The position numbers and the translations under genes were made by a program. From Owenia fusiformis (lineage: Eukaryota > Annelida > Polychaeta > Sabellida > Oweniidae), in assembly GCA_903813345.2 (NCBI GenBank), contig CAIIXF020000008.1:17158822-17222821 (forward strand): a DNA stretch of 64,000 bases. The letters are read 5' to 3'. The notes beneath the pieces are model-generated. The model was given only the letters and a program-made list of their open reading frames with translations, was not told the origin of the DNA and searched no databases. The stretch's first letter is position 1; each line of letters opens with the position of its first letter. Positions 34,204-45,137 of this stretch are shown piece after piece.

Positions 34204-35394
34204 CTGTCCCCTCAGTTTTATGCAAAAAAATTCTCAAATTATGCGATGTAATTTTTGAAATTCTGGATATTATGCAAATTGATGCGATTTTCATTTTGTT
34301 GAATTATGCAAAAATATGCGATCGATTTAACACAAGAAATTGAATGAAATGATGGCTTCAGTGCTTCATAATACTTTTTATTCCAAATATTTAATGAAAC
34401 ACATCTAAAGTAGTGTCATTTCAGAGTCCGAGTCAGAGCCTCACTTCCTCAACCTCGTCCTTTTTGAACTTCGTGACCGGAAGTATGTTGTGAAAAGGGC
34501 AAAGTGTGGATAGTTGATGAATGTGGCAGTTGAACTCGTAGTCAGAAAAAACAGTTAGGATCAGTATCATAGTCATATTAGCAGTTCATAGATTAAAAAT
34601 AAAGCTACCGTTAATAGCTGTTGTTTCGAAATGATATAACATATATTCTTGTGATATATATAACTGAACAAAGACACGACATATGTGCATTGAGATAAAC
34701 TGCCGGATCCGGATCGTTGTCCGCAAAATACACCCCATCGCTGAGCTTCCGCTAAAAAGTTTTGAACGAAGAACTATGATTTCTTTTAATTTTTATCGTA
34801 CCTAACAAGAGGTACGATATTGTAGTCAGCTTGACGGGCGGCAGGCGGCGTCTCACTTTTCAGCTTGTCTACAGGTTTCCAGCCAAACCATTTGAGGGAT
34901 TCATCTGAAATTTTTAGGGATGTTTCTACACATCAACGTCAAGAACTGATTAGTTTTTGGGCATTCTGGGTAAATTTTAAGGCTGCCATTTTAGATTTTC
35001 CGTCCTAAAATCTTGTCTATCGAGGCTTGTCTACAGGTTTCCAGCCAAACCGTTCAAATTTTTACATATGTTACACAGTGATAAGTTCTAGAGCTGATTA
35101 ACTTTTCTGCGGCCATCTTGCTTTCTTGGTCAACAAGACCACAATGCTATGTTTTAGGTACGATATTGTTCACGTTTGTGCCTTCTTTCATTATTTTGAT
35201 AAGGAACTGTTCAAATAACACTCATTCATTCCAGGTTAATCTATAAATCAATGGCCGAGTTGGCATTTTTTGCAAGTAAGTGGGGATTTTTGTCTTTTAG
35301 CAACTTTATGCGCTTGTGTGTGGATTATGCGGGCAAACGTAAAATATGCGGAATTATGCTGCGGGCGCGTAATCGCATAAAACTGAGGGGACAG
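34204..35394. mobile_element. 1.2-kb element with 20-bp inverted ends, nested
   Basis: Perfect inverted ends CTGTCCCCTCAGTTTTATGC, flanked by GAATAT on both sides (34198-34203, 35395-35400), a 6-bp duplication inside the CATCCTCC element. Subterminal regions on both sides are crowded with TTATGC/ATGCGAT/AATTATGCG words. The middle (34795-35165) is a third element. No transposase frame. The superfamily is uncertain. Confidence 0.87.
34795..35165. mobile_element. DR2 copy with ATCGTACCTAA ends, third nesting level
   Basis: Left ATCGTACCTAACAAGAGGTA and right TTTTAGGTACGAT are inverted. Between them are GACGGGCGGCAGGCGGCGTC, two copies of GCTTGTCTACAGGTTTCCAG, and GGCATTCTGGGTAAATTTTA, the core of the DR2 family. 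The internal duplication is in this copy. Confidence 0.65.
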
Positions 35395-35623
35395 GAATAT
35401 ATTCTTTCTTTTTATTACCCCCTGCGATAAGCAGTTACCATTTCCCCGATTAAGAACTCGCAATCTGATTGGCTGTCACAACACTGTGACAGAAATCATG
35501 GATAAATCATTGCGCATAATTAGATCACGTGATTCAGTTAAATCGGGCGCTTCCAAATTGGTTATAGCAGGGGGGAGAAGGAGGGAAGATTCTGGACACC
35601 TACTTAGGAGGATGGAAATACCA

Positions 35624-36828
35624 TTACATTGTTGATTTTAAAACCCGAGATTTAAGTTGCAGTGTTTAATCTTAAAACAAATGTAGGGTTCATAACCTGT
35701 TGATTATATGAGAAGTTGAAGGCAGAATCAGATCTATAGGGGGTGACAAAATTCCATCAACATGCATAATTGACCTACCAATCTATTCCTTGCAATATCA
35801 AATACAATATCTCCCAAAAGATTCACAATATGTTATAAATTGGTGAAGTTCAAGGTGCAAAAATGGGTGAAAAATGTTTAAATTCTCCCAAATAATAAGA
35901 ATGGTAACCATTCTTATAGAAAAATAGTACATTATTGTAAAAATTGGAACAATTTTTTGTTTAGCCTGCTGGCTATCTCTGATTCTCTCTTTAAATAGAT
36001 TTTTTTCAAAGTTTTGTGATTATATAGAATTAACACTCATTTGATTGAACGTCAAGTTAGTCACACATATTCTCGCTTTCTTACAATTGCGCATAAATAG
36101 ATAAAGATTTTATCTTTTTGCCATACAAATAGATTTCCGAAGAGCTTTTAATAAGCCAAGATCGCTAAGATTGAAGTTAGCATTTTGTATGATGTCACAG
36201 GAAGTTTGAATGTCAAACGACGATGCCAAACATTACGCCTTTATTACACATGCATTGACTCACTGACAAATGACATCTATTATAGCCATTCCTACGAGGA
36301 TATTTATAAATATTTCTTCTGTTTTACTTGCACTGTAAAGCTACTCAATGGAAAATCGCAATAAATCCCGACTAACTATTGCTTATCCTTGTCACAGCCC
36401 TTAAGGGAGCAATTCATAGACATTTTTCTTTGTAAATCTGCAATTATGAGGGTTGGAACGACCCTGAGTGCAGTGTTAATTACTTGCACAAACTATAGCT
36501 TGTCATAAATTAACTCCGATTATAGTTCATTAATTATATTCTAACTGCTTTGAGATGAAATACGGTTAATCAGCAGCTGTAAGTGACTACTCGACTGAGG
36601 TAGAATAAGGATTTGTCTTGGAAAATGCTATTTAAGGTTATAATACCTGTGTCATCAATTTTTAAAGAACTTGTATGAAAATGATTTTGTTTGACACCGG
36701 ATTTCTTGTCAAAATTCTTGATCAAATATATCTGTATATGTCCATATGTGTGTGACATTTTTATGTTTAAACAATGATTTATGTACTTATGGATGTATAG
36801 AGCTGCACAATAAATGATGACGTAATCA
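35624..36828. other. No supported feature
   Basis: AT-rich non-coding DNA; nothing recurring or gene-like recognised. Confidence 0.4.
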
Positions 36829-36932
36829 AATATGTGACCTCAATTTTTATTCTGGCCATTGCCAAAGACCTCAATCGCTATGCGATTTCGGTCTTGTAAC
36901 AATGCACAGAATAAAATTGTTGGTCATATATC
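36829..36932. repeat. Imperfect foldback, about 40-bp arms
   Basis: ATATGTGACCTCAATTTTTA TTCTGGCCATTG pairs with CAATGCACAGAATAAAATTG TTGGTCATAT, with CAAAGACCTCAATCGC / GCGATTTCGGTCTTG closing the stem. Confidence 0.7.
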
Positions 36933-37424
36933 ATGCCATAAATTATAAAATCTCAGTCTTTATTCCTAAATAATTAACATCCTATAAGTGAGTTGCAAAA
37001 TCTCTTAATATATTCCATATCAAAGTGAAAAATAAATATTATGTTTCTCTTTTCTGTTTTGTTCTCGCAGGTGTCTGCTTTAAAGGATTAATATCATCTT
37101 TATCTCATGGACAAATACATTACAACCACATGTTGCTTAAGGTCATTTTCATAAATCAAGCAGAGACATTATTATACAACAAAAGACACAGGATATACTA
37201 AAATAGAAAGCCATATTTTCACTTATAACAGAGTTTGGAATCTAATTTGGTAAACTTAAAGTGTCGAAGTTGTTGTTCAGTCAGATAATTGCATCTTGCT
37301 TTATCAAGCTTCGAACCTATCCTCCCTAGAGAATGCAGTGATTGAGTGTAGAAACTGATTATGAGAAAGTCATGTGATTGGCTAACAATTCTTACCACTT
37401 TCAATAACTTACAGATACTGTTTG

Positions 37425-37675
37425 GGCTGACTTAATTTTTTTTCAAAATCATTTACAAGTTCTCAGATGTTCAAATCTTACTTTAGATTTGAGATTAGAC
37501 CTTAATTGACCTTCTCAAGGTCGAAAAAGGTATTTTTCAACTTGTTTCAAATTGAGCGTTTTTTTTCAGTTACAAGTTCTCAGAAGTTCAAATCTGACTT
37601 AAGATTGAACTCATAATGTTGTGAGCAACTAGGTGGTGACATTTTGTCATGTTAATGCCTTGTTACATATTCTAT
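37425..37675 (+). repeat. AGGTCAAAAAGG repeat with DR1-type 3' end, copy 2
   Basis: TTTTTTTCAAAATCATTTAC, TCTCAAGGTCGAAAAAGGTA, TTACAAGTTCTCAGAAG then CTAGGTGGTGACATTTTGTC and ATGTTAATGCCTTGTTA. Parallels 26265-26500. Confidence 0.6.
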
Positions 37676-38587
37676 CTATTTTTATGTTACCAATATAAAT
37701 TGTGACCCATTGCTATAGCTATTGGCATTTGACATTTTATATTCATGTTTGAGCCAATTTTGAAAATATGCCATTATTTCATTGCGTATATGAACACAAT
37801 TAGAGAGTTCATTATGATTACCTTGAAAAAAGATGCGACATTGATTTAACGTGTTTACATTTCAAGGTGTTAAATGGGGGAGTATTTGTTATTGGTAGCA
37901 TGAAACACAGGTGCTCGATTTGAAACTAATTGATCTTGTTGTTTGAGTATGTATGAGCAGAAATCGAAAAACACGTTGCAAAGAAGTTTTTAAATGGAAT
38001 TAGCAATGCATGTAATAGGCTACTGTATAAGAATTAAGAAAATATTCATTCGTATTAAAATGTGTTTTTTGTTTTTATGGAATATTACTTTAATCGAGTT
38101 TATATGTTTTGGCCACTAATCGCCAAATTGGTATATTAGGTTCAGACCATAAGGAATTACAATTAAGAACATATGTTATGAAAAAGAAAATCTGATTCTT
38201 GATTTGAAGGTGAGACACAAAGCCAGCATGGCTGTTACTTAACATTATTTAAAACACAAAGGCGTCATGACCTTTATTATACAATTGAAAAACCAAATTA
38301 CCATTTGCCATTTTTGCATATGTCAGATTCAGGTCCCATCAATTGTTATTAAAAGTGTTAAAATTTCATTTTCATCTTTGTAAATGTAGAGTAAATTAAA
38401 TTATATTTGCTACATTTACGATTTATCTGACTCTACTTTATCACGAAGGTGCATTTATAAAATCACAAAAGGGAAATTTGAAACTTCCGTGAATAATCAG
38501 AACCCAAATAATGCTTTTTGCTTAGTTTATCCTATTTTGTAAATTGATTATTGATCCTCAGAAATTACTGTGTATGTACTTTGTATG
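37676..38587. other. No supported feature
   Basis: AT-rich non-coding DNA without recognised repeat or frame. Confidence 0.4.
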
Positions 38588-38589
38588 TA

Positions 38590-39015
38590 CAGTGAAACTT
38601 GTTAAGTGGAATACCTTTGTAAGAGGAACACTTCTGTTAGTGGAACACTTCACAGACCAAATGACTTAATGTTAAACGAACCTCTATAGGTGGAACACCT
38701 CCCAAGTAGAACATTTTTTATAGTTCAAAGACCAAATAACTTACTGTTAAATGAACCTTTATAGGTGGAACACCTCCCAAATAGTTCAAAGACCAAATGA
38801 CTTACTGTTAAATGAACCTCTATAAGTGGAACACCTTCCAAGTAGAACACTTTTCATAGTTCAAAGACCAAATTACTTACTGTTAAATGAACCTTTATAG
38901 GTGGAACACCTCCCAAATAGTTCAAAGACCAAATGACTTACTGTTAAATGAACCTTTATAAGTGGAACACCTCCAAAGTACCAAAGGTGTTCCACCTCAT
39001 ATACAGGTTTTACTG
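38590..39015. mobile_element. CAGTAAAACCTG-family element with inner tandem repeats
   Basis: Begins TA|CAGTGAAACTTGTTAAGTG and ends CATATACAGGTTTTACTG|TG. Inside are about five tandem copies of CTTACTGTTAAATGAACCTC, TATAGGTGGAACACCTCCCA and TAGTTCAAAGACCAAATG, at variable 60-75-bp period. TIRs and TA-type target fit a pogo/Tigger-like MITE that expanded internally. Non-coding. Confidence 0.7.
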
Positions 39016-39374
39016 TGATGATAATGTCAAGAGGATGGTGTTAGGATGATGTTACTTACACTTAAGTTTCACTTTACAATTAGTATGCTATAATAAGACA
39101 TAAACATGAAGTCTGTACTTATCACATTTCTTATAATGAATTTTTATGATAATGGCCTGTTCATGACCAAGCAATCTGATCTAAATGTCAAAAGCAGACC
39201 TTTCATTCTGGCCAAATTTTTCTGCCAGATTTTTGAGAAAAAGAAAAATATGCCTTGTTTTTATGAAGCAATTGAACCAAATTTTCGATATATGGACCTG
39301 ATTTTTTATAATAGAGGATCAATTGATTTTTAAAATATGATTTTAAGCTCCCACTTGTTAATACCTAGATCCCC

Positions 39375-39640
39375 TAAATGTGTAAAAATCATATATCCGT
39401 GTATGAGCTGTTTAATTACTTTGTAGCGATCAAAGTAAATTAGATAAAATGCCAACGGGAAATAAAATATAACTTCATACACACTTTTCTGGAATTGCAA
39501 TTCAAGATGGATTTTATGATCTACATATAGTAGACCATAAAATCTTTTATGAATTGCAATTCCTGGAAAATGTGTATGAATTAATATCTTATTTTGTTTC
39601 CCGTTGGCATTTAATATCTTACATGATTTACACATACTTT
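39375..39640. repeat. Foldback with about 80-bp core arms
   Basis: AAATGCCAACGGGAAATAAA, TTCATACACACTTTTCTGG, AATTGCAATTC and GATTTTATG on the left pair with CATAAAATC, GAATTGCAATTCCTGGAAAA, TGTGTATGAA and TTTCCCGTTGGCATTT on the right, centred near 39531. A second outer pair (GTGTAAAAATCAT / ATGATTTACACAT) lies beyond a 50-bp unmatched insertion in the left arm. Confidence 0.8.
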
Positions 39641-39654
39641 CATCTACAACTGAA

Positions 39655-39755
39655 AGTTAATCATTTGTATGATGTTCGGCAAGTCAGTGGTTGGCATTCA
39701 TTGTCTGGTAATAAATGGAAGGTGGTGAGATTTTGCATATTAAGGCCTTGTATAT
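39655..39755 (+). repeat. Dispersed repeat DR1, 3' half
   Basis: GGTTGGCATTCATTGTCTGG, TAATAAATGGAAGGTGGTGA and GATTTTGCATATTAAGGCCT in family order, abutting the foldback. Confidence 0.5.
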
Positions 39756-40061
39756 GATAGTTGTGTAATGTTTTATGTCGTGAAACCTAGCTCTCCATTT
39801 AATAATCATGCCTCATCTTTGTTGCAGGTCCCCTTACCAAACTAGATCAAAACAATGTTCATTCATGAAAATGATTTAAAAGTTTAGTAAAGATGTCACT
39901 TCAGTAGTGTGTCTCAATTCATATCAATTGTACACACTTGATTATAGATGTTCTCCATTCATAAGGTACTTGAATAATCTATTTAATAATGAGTAGAAAT
40001 GTCTGTCTGTCAACACTCCTCATTAGTGAACACTTTTCAGCATGAAAAATGTTATTCATTA

Positions 40062-40215
40062 TTATGTCTCTTCAAAAAGTGGTGACATATTGTTATGGTC
40101 TCCAACTTTTTTGTAGATGGTGTTCAGCATTTAGTGATTGGTGTCCCCTGGTTGGCATGCAGCATCTGTAACAAATGGCAGGTGGTGTTATTTTGCATGT
40201 TAATGCCTTGTTATT
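40062..40215 (+). repeat. Dispersed repeat DR1, good copy
   Basis: TTATGTCTCTTCAAAAAGTG GTGACATATTG, TTATGGTCTCCAACTTTTTT, then GCATCTGTAACAAATGGCAG GTGGTGTTATTTTGCATG and TTAATGCCTTGTTA. Confidence 0.65.
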
Positions 40216-40422
40216 TATCTATCTGCATAGCCACTGCCTGGTTCTGACTATTATGTATTGATTTTGTGATATGTTATATATTTAGAATGCCTTTAAGGAA
40301 ATCATTAAGATGGCCTTTAAGAAAATCATTAAGCATTGATTTTGAAGTTAAAAATTTATGAAATTGCGGATCTGGTAAAAATGATGTCTTATATGGAACT
40401 TTTTTGGAAATTTGTGTATACG

Positions 40423-40559
40423 AACACCTCTCTTATCTGAACACCTCTCAATATGAACACTTTTGACATATTAAGTAAACCTGAAATGTGAACACCTGCT
40501 AATCTTTGACAGATATTTTGACCAATCCCAGTGGTGTCCGGACTAGACAGGTTTTACTG
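40423..40559. mobile_element. CAGTAAAACCTG-family MITE, right part
   Basis: ACGAACACCTCTCTTATCTG, AACACCTCTCAATATGAACA and the intact right end GACTAGACAGGTTTTACTG. The left end is degraded. Confidence 0.6.
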
Positions 40560-40917
40560 AATTACATGTGTATCCGAAAATATATTGAATCTCTGATTCT
40601 CCCTTGAAGAGTTTATTGTCAGTAATATTTAGAGATTCTGGTCACACACTTAAATCAGTAGAGTAACCCTGCTATTCAATTAATATGCCGTTAGTCAGGA
40701 TCAGCCATTTTATTACAAGACTTGAATGACGCAATCTACCGAATTGTTATTCCCCAAGTGGACCTCCGTTAATCATTCCATTCCTGTTTGTATGGCTATC
40801 ACAACATGCAATTTTTCTGAAAGTTTGGTCAATTTAGATTTTTCTCCCATATTAACCAGTATACTGAAACTGATTGCTATTTTAGGATGGAATGAAGGCA
40901 TGCCTACCTTTTAAAGG

Positions 40918-41445
40918 CCAGCGGTTCTGACGATTACATGGTCACTGTTCCACAACTAGTTACTTTGACAGAACGTCAATGTTACAAAATGGATGAACTT
41001 CCTGGTTACGAATTTTTTGTTTTCTCTATTCAAACCTGCTTATAAGTCAAGTTGCAGATTATAATTTAGCACAAAGCTAGAAAATATAGTCTAGTTTTCA
41101 TTTGTAAATAAAGTTGCAATTCATATATTTAGCCCCTCGCTTTTGTTGCATTGACGAAAGTCTGTTATATTACCAATGTATGTGACTTTGACAACCTACG
41201 TCAATGTAACAATAGCGATGGTCTAAATGGATGAATTACAGCTCAAATACCAAACCAAGGGCATTTCTAAAAGCTAGACTATATTGTCTAACTTTGTGCA
41301 GAATGATAATCCGCAACATGATACGTATGTTTAAATCGAGAAAACAAAAAACTTGTATCCAGGAAGTTCATCATTTTGTTACATTGACGTTCCGTCAAAG
41401 TAACTAGTTGTGGAACAGTGAATGTAATCCTGTCACTTTTAGGGT
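40918..41445. mobile_element. Large foldback element, about 170-bp arms
   Basis: Left arm (to about 41097): ATTACATGGTCACTGTTCCA CAACTAGTTACTTTGAC, GAACGTCAATGT, ATGAACTTCCTGG, TTTTTTGTTTTCTC, ending CTAGAAAATATAGTCTAG. Right arm (from about 41272) is its reverse complement at roughly 85-90%: CTAGACTATATTGTCTA ... GTCAAAGTAACTAGTTGTGG AACAGTGAATGTAAT. The loop of about 175 bp has further GACGAAAGTC/GACTTTGACA words. No ORF of note. It shares the outer motif TCACTGTTCCACA with the palindrome at 44364. Confidence 0.85.
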
Positions 41446-41889
41446 TATTTGGCAATACTTTTTGTGCCCTCTCAATTCCATTGAATCTCAACATTGTCAT
41501 TTCTGCATCTTTTAAGCTTCAATTTTCTACAGTTGATCTGTTTTCTCAACTATTTTCTCAGATAAGAACTTGAGGAGAAAAACAGCGATTTTTGAAAAGA
41601 TAGGAGAATAGAAAATTTTTATGATTGACCAACTTTGGTCAGATATAAAACTTGACCAAAGCTCTGATGAGATACGCATGGTATATATGTGTAATGTGTA
41701 TGTAATAGGCAATTTACTCTTAAAAATGTTCTGTTAAAAAGCGTAGGAGTAAAAGCTTTCCTTTCAAATTGCATTATCAGGTTTTATAAGTACTTTGTCT
41801 TTATATTTCCCAAGAGATCTTACTCAAGGCTAGACAAAAGGATGTTATAGTGTGAACTTGTTAAGTATACTTTCAAGGATAATTATGTC

Positions 41890-42170
41890 ACTGGTATAGA
41901 TTGTTTTTTCCATCCTAAAATCTTGTCTGTAATGTCTTGCCTATGCATTTCCAGACAAACCATTTGACGGAACAATTCCAAATTTCAGGGATGATTCTTT
42001 GTATGTAAGTCCGGAACTGATTAGGTTTTTGGCATTCTCGTTAAATGTTGAGGTGGCCATTTTTGAAAATTGTGTCCTTGTCTCTTCAACTGATTTATGT
42101 TGGACACAGAAAATTACAGGATAACCTATTGGTTGGGACATGTTGTACACTTTTGTGTCCTTGTGATTAA
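41890..42170. repeat. Dispersed repeat DR2
   Basis: TCCATCCTAAAATCTTGTCT, CAAACCATTTGACGGAACAA, TTGGCATTCTCGTTAAATGT and GGGACATGTTGTACACTTTT match the copy at 22735, with better preserved middle. Confidence 0.6.
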
Positions 42171-42338
42171 TTAGCACCAGCTACTTTTATGAAAATATCA
42201 TTAATTTACATGTTTACCTGGACATTTACCTTTGTTTTTTACCAATTTTACCCCTATGTTTTGATAGTAGCACCATCCACACAATTTGATCAGATTTTTC
42301 AACTTCTTAAAAATATTGTGGGGAAACCTGGAAACACA

Positions 42339-43260
42339 TACAGTGATCTGCCCAGCATTAAAGCAAATAAGTGTAGCACCCACTTGAGATTTTAAAACAG
42401 GCGTGCACCCACCTGAGAATCTAATTGCAACCACTTGAAAATGAGAAATATAATGAAATACTGTAGACGTCTTTAATTTCGCGGTGTGTATATTTTCACT
42501 ATATTCGCGGGATGCCCTCCATCAGCGGAAAAAAGAACCCGCGAATTATTAGCTACACATGTCTTGAAAAAAATCTGAAAAAAAAATTACGAAAAAATTA
42601 TGATTTTGTTGATTTTCCGTAAGTCCGTGGCACTTACTCCTCATATCCCTAAGGTACATCATATTTTGTAGGTGTGTGCGTATAAGTACAGCTTCATAAG
42701 TCATAATCATGAGATAGTAATGCACAGCAGCACACTGTTGTTATTTATAGCGAAAAACGATCTCAAACATTTTAATTTCAGTTCACGCATGCGCACTAAA
42801 CTCAAAGGTCAAAGTTTAGGTTAACATCCTTGGAAGAACTCACCCAGCAATCAGTAGTGTAGGACTTGTATAGTATAATACAACGCTCAAAATGCATATG
42901 CAATCAAAGTTCACACTTATTTGATTGATTGCCGTGTGTAATTGGCTTAGTTTATGAACAAGCAACTCAAATGTCAGTCCCGGGATATCGGGATCGTTCA
43001 TAACGTTTTCGTCAGTGCACAGAAAACTGCCAAGATGCTTTGCGAATATGGCAATTTTTCGTAAGTTTATTTATTTTGTTTATACAGATAACTTGATAAG
43101 TGCATTCAGCGCGAAAATATAAACACGCAAAATTAACGAATTTATAAAAGGCGCGAAAATTTACCCCCGCGTAAATTAAGACGTCTACAGTATGGGCATA
43201 AAAAATGAAAATTTTATACCCACTTCAGAAAAAATCATTTGAATTTTTGAGAAATCATAT
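42339..43260. mobile_element. MITE, GCGCCCACTTG family, copy 3 (interrupted)
   Basis: AGTGATCTGCCCAGCATTAA, AGCACCCACTTGAGA on the left and GGGCATAAAAAATGAAAATT, TTATACCCACTTCAGAAAAA on the right of the 730-bp element at 42461-43190. The two halves together follow the family. Confidence 0.65.
42461..43190. mobile_element. CTGTAGACGTC element with TA target, nested
   Basis: Inverted ends CTGTAGACGTCTTTAATTTC (GCGG) and CCGCGTAAATTAAGACGTCT (ACAG), flanked by TA (42459-42460, 43191-43192). Subterminal ATATTCGCGGG, GGCGCGAAAATTTAC and GCGCGAAAATATAAAC words repeat near both ends. 730 bp, no transposase. A Tc1/mariner-type origin is an inference from the TA duplication. Confidence 0.85.
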
Positions 43261-44363
43261 GGAAATGGGCCAGTAATGATTTGGGAAAACTTGCTCATCG
43301 GGATTTGCTTATACATTTTCTAGTTCATGGATGTTCAAATGAAATGTAAATGAAGTAGGTATAATTCCCATAGCATTCCACAGATTGTGTCATTGGATCT
43401 GAGGTATTAATCACCAAAAAAATGCCAACTTAGTCTACTTAAGGATGGTTCAACTGAGGTTCTATAAGGTATAAATAATATGAAATTGAGGAAATAATTT
43501 ACCATATAAAATTGAATAATTTGCCAGGTGATATTGATTTTTCTATATATCAAAAAATGTTTCATTGGATTATATATTTTGAAATGCTAAAATGTCAACA
43601 TTGGATGTTTTGTGACCTGCATAATATGTACAATTTTGGTTATGTACTGAATGGAATTTAGGTATCAAAATGCAAATATGGTATTGATCACAACAAAAAT
43701 AATGCAGTTTTGATTTTTCCAAATATTTATACAAACCCTAGACAGAGGCGAGTTGGTCTCAGCCAATATAGAACTACTGTTATAGTTGAATAAAACTTGT
43801 CTGATTAAATAACTTCGTTAATATCAAATGAGAAAAAATTAATTTCATTTGTCTTATAGTAGAGACCATGTGTTGATTTTCCAAATAGAAACCCCACTTG
43901 GCTTTGTTTCTTGTTGGAATTGGTATATGTAATGACATTTATTCACCACTGGGCTTTATAAATGGTGTTAGATCTTCACTAATTGCCTTAGATTTGCATA
44001 TTGTCTTGACCAATTTAAATCCTGTATAATTGATTGGATCCCTTGGAAGCTAAGATTCGATCCCTGACCAGTATTCACACAGAGAAACTCCAATATCTAC
44101 TCAGGCACTGTATATCTATAGGCACCTCGAAGAGGCCATTTTGGAATTCTTATATTGAGTGAATGTGCCAGTTCAATTCTTGAGGGAATGCCATGTTGTT
44201 CTGTAATATTCTCAAGAAGTTTCATTGATGTTGGGATTACCTCATGGTCTCTGATTGTTTTTTTTCACATAAGGTCAAAATCTAGTCATCTTTGATGATT
44301 TTTTCATTGGCCAATACATTTCATAAGAACATGATAAGATATGATAAATCAAGTCATCTACCT
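43261..44363. other. No supported feature
   Basis: AT-rich non-coding DNA; no family match seen. Confidence 0.4.
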
Positions 44364-44506
44364 TCACTGTTCCACAGCTGGATGACTCTAACTGCAGTTA
44401 GCTTCATTCAAGATTGTTGCCGAAATTCTTTTGTTGACGTATAATCTTGGCAACCATTTTGAATGAAGCTAACTGCAGTTAGAGTTATCCAGCTGTGGAA
44501 CAGTGA
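44364..44506. repeat. Palindrome with about 60-bp arms, TCACTGTTCCACA ends
   Basis: TCACTGTTCCACAGCTGGAT, GACTCTAACTGCAGTTAGCT and TCATTCAA on the left pair with TTGAATGAAGCTAACTGCAG, TTAGAGTTATCCAGCTGTGG AACAGTGA on the right; only two or three mismatches. The loop holds a weaker pair (TTGTTGCC / GGCAACC). Same outer ends as the foldback at 40918. Confidence 0.88.
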
Positions 44507-45045
44507 CCTAGCTACCAAAATCTTGAGATGCTGAGTCTCATTTCACTATAGCTATGAGAGTGTCTTGTGCCATAGTCTTTATATCTCTAGCAAGCGCTAG
44601 ATAAAAAGGGACTCAAATCAAAATCATAATTACAACCCATTGCCGAGTTCTTCATATTTGTCCATTACATATGTAAACAATAGTAATTGCTTTTACTAAA
44701 ATGCTTTATAATCAATGAACACTACCACCCTCTAAAGTCACAATTACGACTATTGGTTCAATGTGCTAAAGAATAATTCCAGGCTAACTTGAATCTGTTA
44801 TATAACCTGAGGGGCAATTGAATTATGGGTGACAATAGTTTCGACCACAACAGCCTTGCTTCTATTAGAAGTTCTATATAGTATATTGCATTATGTCATT
44901 TTAATCATAAAATCGTTTTAGTCTATTAACTATACATTTAATAGAATTGACTTTATGTTACCCCAATATTACATATCATGTATAATAGGGATCTGTTGTT
45001 TAGTGGAATTAATATCATGATGATTTTACAATTTTACAAATTTTA

Positions 45046-45137
45046 CAAATATGGCCAAATTATACTTGAAAAGTGTTCAGAATAATGAAAAACTGCCCGA
45101 CTTTGAAATAATTTTTGGAACACCCTGACTACGGGCA
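45046..45137. repeat. CAGGCCCGTAGCCAGG MITE fragment
   Basis: Reverse orientation: ATATGGCCAAATTATACTTG, AAAAGTGTTCAGAAT and CCTGACTACGGGC resemble the inner part and one end of the family. Confidence 0.4.

Larger units (their letters stand above)
34168..35614. mobile_element. CATCCTCC element with 9-bp duplication (MULE-like), copy 1
   Basis: Ends CATCCTCCGATCACAGGG and TTAGGAGGATG, flanked by a perfect 9-bp duplication GAAATACCA (34159-34167, 35615-35623). Excluding the nested element at 34204-35394, about 250 bp remain, matching copy 2 at 59039 (TTCAAAATCCAGAATAT, TTTTTATTACCCCCTGC, GAACTCGCAATCTGATTGGC, CAGGGGGGAGAAGGAGG). Non-coding. 9-bp target duplications are usual for Mutator-like elements; no transposase is present to confirm. 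Confidence 0.88.
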
